A stretch of DNA of 64,000 nucleotides from JAGTQI01 sp038868115 (lineage in GTDB: Archaea > Thermoproteota > Bathyarchaeia > Bathyarchaeales > Bathycorpusculaceae). Below are positions 16,141 through 24,161 of this stretch, piece after piece. The stretch's first letter is position 1. The number at the start of each line of letters is the position of its first letter. The stretch spans positions 1-64,000 of the forward strand of contig JAWBXA010000004.1 of the NCBI GenBank assembly GCA_038868115.1, given 5' to 3'. The translations under genes were made by a program, and so were the position numbers. Under the pieces are notes generated by a model that worked only from the letters and a program-made list of their open reading frames with translations, searched no databases and had not been told where the DNA came from.

Positions 16141-16575
16141 CTAATATTTGCGACTGTGAGGTCTTACAAGTTCCTCCAATATGCTGAGCATGTCTGGAAC
16201 CTTTGTCACAATGTCGGTGAAAGTGATAATGCCCACAAGCTCGTCGTTATTTCTTGTAACAAGGAGCCGCTTAATGCCTTTCTTCGCCATTAGCTTAGCA
16301 GCCTCATTTATGCTCGCATTCTCATCAATTGTTACCACAGGGCTTGTCATAATCTGCCTAGCTGACAAAGTTTCCGGCGCCAAACAAGGCTCAACAATCC
16401 TCTTTAAAATATCCCGCTCAGTAATTATCCCAACTGGTCTCCCGCCTTGAACAACCACAACAGAACCTATATCAAACTTGTTCATCGTAGCAACAACTTC
16501 TTTGGCACTTGAGTCTGGACGCACAACACGAACGTTCTTCGACATGATATCCCTAACAAGAACAATTCCAGCCAA
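16141..16575 (-). CDS. Tandem CBS-domain protein
   Basis: 144 residues consisting of two CBS repeats (about 8-62: VRDIMSKNVRVVRPDSSAKE...GIITERDIL; about 75-130: ARQIMTSPVVTIDENASINE...GIITFTDIV). CBS pairs bind adenosine nucleotides or SAM and act as energy or ligand sensors. There is no attached enzyme or DNA-binding domain, so it probably works on a partner. It precedes pelota in the direction of transcription and may be co-transcribed. Confidence 0.9.
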   Translation of the reverse strand: MAGIVLVRDIMSKNVRVVRPDSSAKEVVATMNKFDIGSVVVVQGGRPVGIITERDILKRIVEPCLAPETLSARQIMTSPVVTIDENASINEAAKLMAKKGIKRLLVTRNNDELVGIITFTDIVTKVPDMLSILEELVRPHSRKY

Positions 16576-16668
16576 ACTCAGCGACCTCCAGACAATGGAT
16601 ACAGTCTAAAGTATTAAACTATTCCGACAGCAAAATCCTTAATAAACGTCTCGCAACGTTTACATCTT

Positions 16669-16743
16669 GGGCCGGTAGATCAGCCTGGAATGATCGCAGC
16701 GTTGGCATCGCTGAGGTCGCGGGTTCGAATCCCGCCCGGTCCA
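16669..16743 (+). tRNA. tRNA-Ala (anticodon GGC)
   Basis: A full cloverleaf without intron: acceptor GGGCCGG/CCGGTCC with the G3:U70 pair that identifies tRNA-Ala, D-stem GATC/GATC, anticodon stem CAGCG/CGCTG with loop TTGGCAT (anticodon GGC), variable AGGTC, T-arm GCGGG TTCGAAT CCCGC and discriminator A. CCA is not encoded. Confidence 0.96.
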
Positions 16744-16786
16744 TCACTTCTCCTCTAATATTGAAAGAGGGTTTTTGACACACAAA

Positions 16787-16815
16787 TTTTATATTCTTGG
16801 ATGGATAATCCATCC
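16787..16815 (+). promoter_or_regulatory. Promoter and palindromic operator of the ECF/DUF4430 operon
   Basis: TTTTATAT at 16787-16794 is a good TATA box. It is followed by a perfect dyad GGATGGAT-A-ATCCATCC at 16799-16815. Normal spacing places the transcription start at about 16817-16820, directly after the dyad and at the GTG of the first gene. The palindrome therefore lies between the TATA box and the start, an ideal repressor position. Confidence 0.6.
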
Positions 16816-16818
16816 AGT

Positions 16819-17373
16819 GTGAAACGCAACAAAACGCTAACAATAGCCCTCATAAGCGTCTTGGCAGTTCTTTGTCTAGCTATACAAATCTCTCCGAGAC
16901 CACCAAACGTGGAATTTACTTCACTCTTTACATTTCTCACAGGCTTCATTTTTGGCTCTATTATTGGAGGGTTATTTGGAGCTTTTGTGATGCTTATTAA
17001 TGGCTTTCTTTCCCCGTGGGGTTTTGCTGGTTTGAATATGCCCTTTCAAATGGCGGGTATGGCCTTAATAGGTTTAGCTGGAGGGTTTTATAGAAGATTC
17101 GCTTATGAACGCTTTTCGGCAGAATTCTGTGTTGAGTTAGCCGTTCTGGGAGCTTTTTTAACAGTGCTCTATGACTTGATAACAAATTTGGGATACGCAA
17201 TTTTCCAAACGATTACGGGCGTGCCCTTTAATGTGGCCCTACTGATTGCGCTGGCATATGGCACACCATTTTCTATAATTCACGTTGTATCAAACGCGGC
17301 AGTATTTGGAGTTACGTTCTTCCCTATAATTAAGGCCGCAAACAAAATGTTGATGGTGAGCAAATATGGTTGA
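16819..17373 (+). CDS. ECF transporter S component-like membrane protein
   Basis: About 184 residues with five or six hydrophobic helices (ALISVLAVLCLAI, LFTFLTGFIFGSIIGGLFGA, FQMAGMALIGLAGG, ELAVLGAFLTVLYDLITNLGYAI), the shape of substrate-binding S components of energy-coupling-factor transporters. I favour the leaderless GTG at 16819. The in-frame ATG at 16801 lies inside the operator, upstream of the expected transcription start. It overlaps the DUF4430 gene by eight bases. That pairing suggests a corrinoid or related vitamin as substrate (inference). Confidence 0.8.
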   Translation: MKRNKTLTIALISVLAVLCLAIQISPRPPNVEFTSLFTFLTGFIFGSIIGGLFGAFVMLINGFLSPWGFAGLNMPFQMAGMALIGLAGGFYRRFAYERFSAEFCVELAVLGAFLTVLYDLITNLGYAIFQTITGVPFNVALLIALAYGTPFSIIHVVSNAAVFGVTFFPIIKAANKMLMVSKYG

Positions 17374-18181
17374 AAAAAGAACACTAATCTTGATAGTTTT
17401 AGCGACGCTTGTTTGGGCATTGATCACGTCAGGTCTTGCAGCATATCAGTATTTAGAAGTGGATAGATATCAAAAAGAGGCTAGTGAAAAAGGGCGGTTA
17501 CTGCTGGAAATTGCTGAGGGTTATAAGGGAGCACTAGAAAGGCAGGACCTCCTCATGAGAGATTACAATGCTCTGCTTGGGGAATATTACATGTTTATGG
17601 GAGAGAATTATTCTGTATTTGTCGAAAAATATGCTCGACTACTTTCTAATCTTGGCAATAACTATACAGCAATCATTAACGGTTCTCCAGAATTAAAAGA
17701 GGCATATAAAAGTCTAATGAACGCAATTCAAGAACTCAAGGAAAAAGAGACTGTTACAAAGGCGGAATTTGAGCCTTTGCTCATGGAGTTCAATGGACTT
17801 TTGAGAAGCATAGTGGCAAAAGAGCTTGAGAACTTAATAGGTGAAAACACCACAATAAAGGTAAACCTTTGCATCGACTATGGAAATGGCACCACAACAT
17901 GGTATAATATTTCTGTGAGTCCCGGCATGTCTCTTTTCGACCTAACACAGCAAGTAGCCCAAATAGAGTATGACTATTATCCAGCAATGGAGCCTGGACA
18001 TGTTTTGATGAAAACAATTAATGGTGTAGCGTCATCGCCTTCCGAATGGAAGTATTGGTTCTGGTATTATTGGGATGAGGACGCCAACCAGTGGGTATAT
18101 GGGCAGGTAGGATGTGACGCATGGACGCTGCGAGATAATGGAACATACAAATGGATATACAAGGTTTGGGGAGACCCCTAA
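17366..18181 (+). CDS. Membrane-anchored DUF4430 (cobalamin-binding-like) protein
   Basis: 271 residues. An N-terminal membrane anchor (about 6-27) is followed by a long helical stalk (about 35-155) and a C-terminal DUF4430 domain (about 165-271: INVSPGMSLFDLT-like strand, then ASSPSEWKYWFWYYWDEDANQW and WTLRDNGTYKWIYKVW). This domain matches the C-terminal ligand-capping domain of transcobalamin/intrinsic-factor-like proteins. It probably captures a ligand outside the cell for the S component encoded eight bases upstream. Ligand identity is not proven. Confidence 0.82.
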   Translation: MVEKRTLILIVLATLVWALITSGLAAYQYLEVDRYQKEASEKGRLLLEIAEGYKGALERQDLLMRDYNALLGEYYMFMGENYSVFVEKYARLLSNLGNNYTAIINGSPELKEAYKSLMNAIQELKEKETVTKAEFEPLLMEFNGLLRSIVAKELENLIGENTTIKVNLCIDYGNGTTTWYNISVSPGMSLFDLTQQVAQIEYDYYPAMEPGHVLMKTINGVASSPSEWKYWFWYYWDEDANQWVYGQVGCDAWTLRDNGTYKWIYKVWGDP

Positions 18182-18203
18182 GGTCTATGTTGCTTATAGC
18201 GAA

Positions 18204-19478
18204 TTATTCTTGCAGTCTAAAGCGTAGGATAGCGGCAATTCCTCCAAAAGATTTTTTCAGCATCTGTCCCTCTTCGGTTTCCTCCGAGATTATTTCGACG
18301 TCAGTGTTTATGCATTCGGCTAATTGAGCAAAGTTTTCTATCAACTCCTGTTTTTCAACAACGCTTAATGATGGGGCTTTACATTTTGGACATGGTTTTC
18401 CAATAAGGCTTTGTTCAAAATTTGTTAGCATGGGGCCCTTAACAGTTTGCTGCTCCTCGTGGCCACATGTGCTGCATTTGACTTTAACTCGGGCAATGTC
18501 AAGACCTTCCGAAAGTAGTAGGGTTTTAACGGCACCTGCTTCTAGAGCTTTCCTAACAGCTTCTTCTCCATAAGTGGCGAAACCCGTGTCGTGACCAATT
18601 TCGTATAGGAACTGCTGGATTATTTGCCGCTCTTCTATGTAGCGAATTTTCCTCATAATCTCCGGCGCCTTATCTACAATTTCTTTTACCCCTTGCTCGT
18701 CAATATAAGCCGTGTCAACAGTGTCAATGATTTTCTCTTTCAGCTGGTAGTGTAGGTAATCGCCCTTTTCAAAGTCGTATTTAGTGGGCCCGGGACCGCC
18801 AATTATTATGCCCTTCAAATTCTCTATTGAAAGAAAAACCTCGTTTGCGTGCTCGCCTACACGCCTAAAATACTCCTGTAGGCGCATTTCCCTAAGCCTT
18901 TCAAACCTTCTGGCAGATTGTCCCCCAGCACGAGTTTTCCCTGGAACACCGGATGTCACCTCCTTAACTATTTCGAGTCTTCGACCTTGCAGTGTTGCAA
19001 GGGTTGCGGCTGTCGCGTCTATCAGAAGAATGCCATAAGTTTCTTTTTCTCGCAAAAGCTCTTGTAAATGTTCTGTATGGAAGCGGGAGTTGCATCTGTA
19101 AAGGTATATGTTTATGGGTTCCGGTGGTATAATCACGTATGTCTCAATTTTTTCGCTTCCGGCACCATTTTGGGGGACTGCCCCACAAAATATTACAAGC
19201 CCGTTTTCCGGGGTTTCTTTGAAAAGTTTTAGGCGCTGCTGAACTTTGACAATGGCGTCCTGAACGTTTTTCCGGGTTGTTGTGGATTTTATGTTTGACG
19301 CGGTGCCGTACTCCTCTCTGAGCATATTCATAACTTCGCTTATCTGCTTCCCAGGCGGAATGTAAAGCGAAATAAGTTCTGTTCCTCGTCCCTCTTTATT
19401 GGCTAGCATGTTCAGTATCTTTTTTAACCTGAAGATTTCGAGGGACGTCCTTCTTTTAGGAGCGCTCAAATTTTTCAC
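18204..19478 (-). CDS. prf1: Peptide chain release factor aRF1
   Basis: 424 residues, the normal length. The stop-codon recognition motif NIKS is at 62-65 and the peptidyl-hydrolysis motif GGQ at 185-187 (GKTRAGGQSARRF). The C-terminal domain carries a CxxC...CxxC mini-domain (CSTCGHEE, CPKCKAP) common in archaeal aRF1. It recognises all three stop codons and releases the nascent chain. It sits convergent to DUF4430 and 63 bases downstream of ftr on the same strand. Confidence 0.97.
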   Translation of the reverse strand: MKNLSAPKRRTSLEIFRLKKILNMLANKEGRGTELISLYIPPGKQISEVMNMLREEYGTASNIKSTTTRKNVQDAIVKVQQRLKLFKETPENGLVIFCGAVPQNGAGSEKIETYVIIPPEPINIYLYRCNSRFHTEHLQELLREKETYGILLIDATAATLATLQGRRLEIVKEVTSGVPGKTRAGGQSARRFERLREMRLQEYFRRVGEHANEVFLSIENLKGIIIGGPGPTKYDFEKGDYLHYQLKEKIIDTVDTAYIDEQGVKEIVDKAPEIMRKIRYIEERQIIQQFLYEIGHDTGFATYGEEAVRKALEAGAVKTLLLSEGLDIARVKVKCSTCGHEEQQTVKGPMLTNFEQSLIGKPCPKCKAPSLSVVEKQELIENFAQLAECINTDVEIISEETEEGQMLKKSFGGIAAILRFRLQE

Positions 19479-19541
19479 TCAAAGTTTAATGCTATAAGGC
19501 TACATAGCAACAGCCAGATAAAAATGTTGGACAAATAAAGG

Positions 19542-20522
19542 TTAGGACAAGCCTAGAACTTCTTTCAGAAAAATCTTATATGGTCCAAGTTTCCCGCCGT
19601 AGTTGCCAGCCGAAATTCGCAAGACGCCTGGAACGTTTACAGCCGCTTTTATGCCTTCGCCCATAGCCTTCTTAACAGCTTCAAGTGTCAAGCCGTTAAT
19701 GACTATCTCATAGACAGCGTTGACGTCTTCTGGCAGCTGAGAATCTTCCACAACTTTTTTCAGCGTTGGACAGAAGGTATGGTTTGTCGAAGCCTTAAGC
19801 TTATATTTTAAGGAGCCGGCCTTAGAGCCGGATCGGCAAACTCCGCCTGGAAAAGGCATTATAACCCCACTTGCGGCGTTCTTTATCGCTTTTACAGCTT
19901 CTTCCGCAGCATGCAGTCCCAAATTTTTGTCCTTTGCCAGTATAAGAAAGTTTCCCCCAGCTACAGCCTCTACAACGCCGAAAGAGTCTTCCACTATGAA
20001 CTCACCTTCCATAACCGGGATTCTCCAAACTTTTCTGCCACCAATAATGCCTTTCTTCTGGAAGCCATCACCAAAATAGCGGATGCTTCGCCCAACTTTC
20101 ACCCTTCTTTTCGCTTCTGGCAAACCGTCAAAAGCCGCCGTTGTCGGGCAAGTCATTATGCATTGTCCAACGCGTAAAACCAGTTGATTCTTAAGATCAA
20201 AACGATTCCGATTATAGATTTGAATTAAGGCGCCCACCCTTCCATCAGGAGTTTTTTCTCCTGAAACTAGCCCTTCAACTCCAGCCTCGGCGGGAGCCAT
20301 AATGACGCTTGTTGCAAAGCCTGTTGCCACCTCAGCCGCAGTTAAAGCCCATTTTTCGCTGTCCGCCGTGACAAGCACTCTTCCAGCCCATAAAGGAAAC
20401 ACCTCGGCAAAGGTATCAGCGATTTTTACAGCGTGCCCGGTTGAAGATTTCACCACAAAGCATGGCCCAAACTTATCTTTCTCGTCGTAACCAGTCATCT
20501 CGATTTTTGTCATACATTGCAT
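19542..20522 (-). CDS. ftr: Formylmethanofuran:tetrahydromethanopterin formyltransferase
   Basis: Transfers the formyl group from formylmethanofuran to tetrahydromethanopterin (second step of the methyl branch of the archaeal Wood-Ljungdahl pathway). Family blocks visible along 326 residues: KIADTFAEVF, SVIMAPAEAGVEG, SFFGDGYQ-equivalent RYFGDGFQKKG, GRKVWRIPVMEGEFIVEDSF, PFPGGVCRSGSKAGS, ASTNHTFCPTL and RISAGNYGGKLGPYKI. The N-terminus carries about 20 extra residues. The next gene upstream, 91 bases away on the same strand, is a methylene-H4MPT dehydrogenase, so both serve C1 metabolism. Confidence 0.95.
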   Translation of the reverse strand: MQCMTKIEMTGYDEKDKFGPCFVVKSSTGHAVKIADTFAEVFPLWAGRVLVTADSEKWALTAAEVATGFATSVIMAPAEAGVEGLVSGEKTPDGRVGALIQIYNRNRFDLKNQLVLRVGQCIMTCPTTAAFDGLPEAKRRVKVGRSIRYFGDGFQKKGIIGGRKVWRIPVMEGEFIVEDSFGVVEAVAGGNFLILAKDKNLGLHAAEEAVKAIKNAASGVIMPFPGGVCRSGSKAGSLKYKLKASTNHTFCPTLKKVVEDSQLPEDVNAVYEIVINGLTLEAVKKAMGEGIKAAVNVPGVLRISAGNYGGKLGPYKIFLKEVLGLS

Positions 20523-20613
20523 TGTTTCAGCCCAGCCTTGTGATATTTTTAGATTTAATTTAAGGCTTTTTTACCTTAATGAACAGTTTAAACATCATGT
20601 TAACATGACTCCC

Positions 20614-21579
20614 TTAGGGAAGCCAATGTGGCTCTGATGAAGTTTTGCCTTTTACGCTTTCCAGCTTTTTAGTAACAACTTCTTTGGCTATTTGATAGGC
20701 GATTTTGTAGTCAAAGATTCCTTTCGGCTCTTCTGCAACCATCTTAATCATTTTGGCTTCTATCGCGCTTTTTAGGGCACCTATAGCAAGGGCGCCTATG
20801 CCAAAAACGTTTGGAATTATTTCCTTTATGTCCCATGTAGGCTTTAAACCTTCAACGCCCAAAGGTGGAATAGCGTTAATGTCGGCCACGATTTTGCAGT
20901 TCCTTCCATACTCCTTAAGCGTATTCAATGATAGAAGCTGAATGCCGGCGGCTCCAGTTGCAAGAACTATTTCAGCACCTTTTATAGCTGCCCCAACTTC
21001 CTCCGGAGTTTTGGCTTCGACACCCTTCGCTCTTTCCTCTTTAAATTCTTCATTTATTTTTTCAGCCACCACTGTAGATCTCTTAAGGTCTCTTGACGTG
21101 ATAATAACTTTCGCCTTTTCAGAAGCATAAATCCTTGCCGCTGTTTGCCCCACTGGTCCAGTTCCAGCTAAGACTGTGACTGTTTTCCCTTCAAGATTTC
21201 CGAAGCCCTTAACCATAGAAGCTTCGAGGGTTTTTGCAACAGCGGCCGAAGCAGTTGTATAGGCGCCTCTTGGATCTATCATTACGCTTAACTCAAAAGG
21301 CGGAAACATGCACTTTTTTATCCTCTCTAAAATCTCGTTTGTCAGTTCAAAGTTGCGCCCATTAATGAAAATCTTAGTATGCTTTGCGCCCTCAGGACCA
21401 CGAGGGAACATGGCGTCATAGACGAGCTTTTCAGCATCTTCTACGGTGACGTTTTCATATTTTAAAACGACGGCTTCAGGCAGAACATCTATTGTTGCCA
21501 AAATATCAAAGGGGCTTGCATGTTTGTCGGCGTCTAGAAAAATAAAAACTGTTTTAAACCGTCTTGCCAAGTTTTCCAA
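20614..21579 (-). CDS. mtdB: NAD(P)-dependent methylene-tetrahydromethanopterin dehydrogenase, MtdA/MtdB type
   Basis: 321 residues. The N-terminal pterin-binding half has the FPRGPEGAKHTKIF segment and the MIDPRGAYTTASAAVAK block. The Rossmann half starts at VTVLAGTGPVGQTAARI (about 131-147), followed by IITSRDLKRS for nucleotide selection and the ADINAIPPLGVEGL loop. These match bacterial and archaeal MtdA/MtdB rather than the F420-dependent Mtd of methanogens. It interconverts methylene- and methenyl-H4MPT with NAD(P). It is in line with ftr. Confidence 0.9.
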   Translation of the reverse strand: MENLARRFKTVFIFLDADKHASPFDILATIDVLPEAVVLKYENVTVEDAEKLVYDAMFPRGPEGAKHTKIFINGRNFELTNEILERIKKCMFPPFELSVMIDPRGAYTTASAAVAKTLEASMVKGFGNLEGKTVTVLAGTGPVGQTAARIYASEKAKVIITSRDLKRSTVVAEKINEEFKEERAKGVEAKTPEEVGAAIKGAEIVLATGAAGIQLLSLNTLKEYGRNCKIVADINAIPPLGVEGLKPTWDIKEIIPNVFGIGALAIGALKSAIEAKMIKMVAEEPKGIFDYKIAYQIAKEVVTKKLESVKGKTSSEPHWLP

Positions 21580-21719
21580 CCTCTCTCCTTTTGTTCTAAA
21601 TACACCTTAAGCGTTTAAAAATTGCTGCATAACACCCTCTCAACATTTGAATAACAGCTGGACCGCTTTAAAATATATAAACTAGGAAGCGATTACAAAA
21701 GTTTTCTAGAGGTGGGAAA

Positions 21720-21935
21720 ATGACAGAAGTTATTGAGAAAAGTTTAAAGAAGATAGGGATAACAGTTTCTAAGCCGGTTTTAGCCATTCTATGTATAATC
21801 TTCGGCATAATAGTGCTGGCATGGGAAAAATCTCTTAACATAATAGTTGGCATATTTCTGATAGTTGAAGGCGTTTTGATGATAACAGAATATCTAGAAC
21901 TCAAAAAACAGCAACCACCTCCGCCGCCAGCATAA
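21720..21935 (+). CDS. Small membrane protein
   Basis: 71 residues with two hydrophobic helices (PVLAILCIIFGIIVLAW and NIIVGIFLIVEGVLMITEYL) and a proline-rich tail ending in PPPPPA. An AGGTGG site ends eight bases before the ATG and a TATA-like AAATATATAAAC at 21671-21682 precedes it. Function unknown. The ATP-grasp gene follows 23 bases downstream. Confidence 0.7.
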   Translation: MTEVIEKSLKKIGITVSKPVLAILCIIFGIIVLAWEKSLNIIVGIFLIVEGVLMITEYLELKKQQPPPPPA

Positions 21936-21958
21936 GTTTATTTCGCCACGTCTGAAAA

Positions 21959-23179
21959 ATGGATCTGCCATCGACGACCGCAAGCACACCGAGCTTATTA
22001 GTTATTGGTATAGACACAACTTTTATTGCTGCTTCTGCAAAAAGCGCGGGTTATAACGTCTATGCCGTTGACTATTTTGATGACATCGATTTAAAATGGT
22101 TTTGCGACGATTACGAGTCCACGTTAAAAAATTACAAAGATAAAAAACTAAAGAACGTCTCATTTAATCCGCAAGCTCTCTTTAATCTGGCAAAAAATTT
22201 TGTGAAGAAGCATCACGTGGATGCAATTTTACTTTCTTCAGGTTTCGACGACCAGATCGACATCCTTTACGAGCTGAATAACATAGTGCCAATATTGGGG
22301 AACTCGCCTAAAAATATTAAAAATGTTCGCGAAAAGCAGAGATTCTTTAAAGAACTCAAAGCGCTAGGAATCCCTCACCCTGAAACAGCTGTCATTAAAA
22401 GCTTTTGGGAGGCAAAAGAAGCCGCCGCTAAGATTGGGTATCCGGTTATCCTCAAACCGGCCGGTGGCTTTGGAGGAATAGGAATAAGAGTTGCGTTGAA
22501 TCCTTCACAATTGGCGGAAGCTTTCTCATCAGCGTTTAAAACGGCTGGCAGAGTTGTTGTTCAAAAACTAGTTAGGGGCGTTCATGCAAGCATATCCCTT
22601 TTGGCCAATAAAAAGGAGGTTAAGATTTTGTCCATTAATGAGCAACTGTTAGGACTGCCGTCAGTTTTTCAAGAGGAACCTTTTGGCTTTTGTGGCAATA
22701 TTGTGCCTCTCCAAACGACTGAATCACTTCTCGAGAAATGTCAATTTATAGCCGAAAAAATTGCCTTGCACTTTGGTCTTATAGGTTCGAATGGCATTGA
22801 CATTGTCGTTTCAGAAGATGGAACACCATATGTAATAGAGGTGAATCCGCGGTTTCAGGGAACTTTAGGCTGTGTCGAGAAGGTTTTAGGAATAAACCTT
22901 GTTGATGCCCATGTCAAAGCTTGCCTACATAATGAACTACCAACAATAAAGCCACCCTCAAATTTTTGCACACGTCTCATCTTATATGCTCCTAGGCGCG
23001 CCGTGGTTCCAGACCTTACAAATTTAGAAGGAGTGCGGAACATTCCCCCTCCTCAAAGCATAATTGAAAAGAGCGAACCTTTATGCTCAGTTTTAGCTGA
23101 AGGGAAAAGCCGAGAAACATCCATACAAAAGGCCAGCGACCTAGCCAAGGCGATTTACAGTAAGCTACAACCACTCTAA
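21959..23179 (+). CDS. ATP-grasp ligase, COG2232-like
   Basis: 406 residues. An N-terminal Rossmann-like domain (LLVIGIDTTFIAASAKSAGY) is followed by an ATP-grasp fold (about 140-340) with IGYPVILKPAGGFGGIGI as the ATP-binding loop, and Asp/Glu/Asn metal ligands in GIDIVVSEDG and YVIEVNPRFQGT. A C-terminal extension precedes the stop. It resembles the biotin-carboxylase-related ligases (COG2232) found near methanopterin C1 genes. Here it lies close to ftr and mtdB but diverges from them. The carboxylate and amine substrates are unknown. Confidence 0.82.
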   Translation: MDLPSTTASTPSLLVIGIDTTFIAASAKSAGYNVYAVDYFDDIDLKWFCDDYESTLKNYKDKKLKNVSFNPQALFNLAKNFVKKHHVDAILLSSGFDDQIDILYELNNIVPILGNSPKNIKNVREKQRFFKELKALGIPHPETAVIKSFWEAKEAAAKIGYPVILKPAGGFGGIGIRVALNPSQLAEAFSSAFKTAGRVVVQKLVRGVHASISLLANKKEVKILSINEQLLGLPSVFQEEPFGFCGNIVPLQTTESLLEKCQFIAEKIALHFGLIGSNGIDIVVSEDGTPYVIEVNPRFQGTLGCVEKVLGINLVDAHVKACLHNELPTIKPPSNFCTRLILYAPRRAVVPDLTNLEGVRNIPPPQSIIEKSEPLCSVLAEGKSRETSIQKASDLAKAIYSKLQPL

Positions 23180-23902
23180 AACGGGCAATTTTAATTTACG
23201 CACGGCATCAATTATTGGTGGACCTAGTATGGATGTTATAACAGCGGACAAGCCCACTTTTATTGGAGTTTCAACAGCCCCTAGCGCCCATATGGCTTGA
23301 AGCCCGCTGACTTCGATGCCGTAAAATAAATTGTAGGTTTGGCACGGCACAAAAATGAAAACGCGAAAGAGAACATCCGCCTCTAAGCCTATAAACACGC
23401 TTAAGGTGAGAATATAGATCAAACGCTTTTTGGAGTCGATATTCCACAAACTTTTCCACCTTGACGTAATAACCGCCAAGAAAAGTAAAGTGGCAAAAGC
23501 TAAGTAGACATCCCACATCCCCCAAAATGGAAGCTTCCAAGAAACTGGCGCCGTGAAAAAACCTCCTAAAAGGGCTAGGTAATATATTAAAACTATGCTC
23601 CATCTTTTTCTGAAAGCGAGTGCTGAAATCATAGCTCCGAGAGGAGCGCCAAGGGTGAAAAGAAACTCGTATACATCAATGTAATTTATGAGGTGCCCAA
23701 TCATAACCCCGATGAAGGTTGAAAGAAAACCAGCCCATGGTCCAAGCAGTATCCCAGTTATCGATTCAGATATGAAAATCCAGCTTAACCAAACTCCGGA
23801 ATAGGGTAAAATTGGCGGAACAACTAGAGAGTCGCAAATCACATTGAAGACAGCGCAGACAGAAATCAACATGATAAAAGTAGACTTCTCGAGTTTTGTC
23901 AA
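23165..23902 (-). CDS. ECF S component-like integral membrane protein
   Basis: 245 residues from a TTG start with six or seven hydrophobic helices. A GPWAGFLSTFIGVMIGHLINYID segment resembles the Gly-rich helix of vitamin-uptake S components, but the protein is longer than typical (about 180-190). It overlaps the end of the convergent ATP-grasp gene by 15 bases. It could be another vitamin permease subunit. Substrate unknown. Confidence 0.65.
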   Translation of the reverse strand: MTKLEKSTFIMLISVCAVFNVICDSLVVPPILPYSGVWLSWIFISESITGILLGPWAGFLSTFIGVMIGHLINYIDVYEFLFTLGAPLGAMISALAFRKRWSIVLIYYLALLGGFFTAPVSWKLPFWGMWDVYLAFATLLFLAVITSRWKSLWNIDSKKRLIYILTLSVFIGLEADVLFRVFIFVPCQTYNLFYGIEVSGLQAIWALGAVETPIKVGLSAVITSILGPPIIDAVRKLKLPVLEWL

Positions 23903-24161
23903 CCAAATCCCTTCGCTTTGTTACTTTTCAAACTGAAAAATACCGATACCGATAATTAACCGTTTTGACATTAGCCTAAAAGAGCTGATAAGGAGTGTGA
24001 TTAGCGCCGTTAATGCGCCTACAGAACTATCCAACTGTTGACTTTTCATCCTTTTAAGGGCGGATAGTTAAAATCCATGTTTCAAACGCGGTTTTAATAC
24101 CACAACTGTTTAATATAAAGCTTTTAGAACTCTCACACAACTCTTTAAAAGGAGGAAAAAT

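Noticed and set aside
16801..16818. ATG at 16801 as start of the ECF gene
   Set aside because: It is within the operator dyad, only about seven bases after the TATA box; the GTG at 16819 fits promoter geometry.
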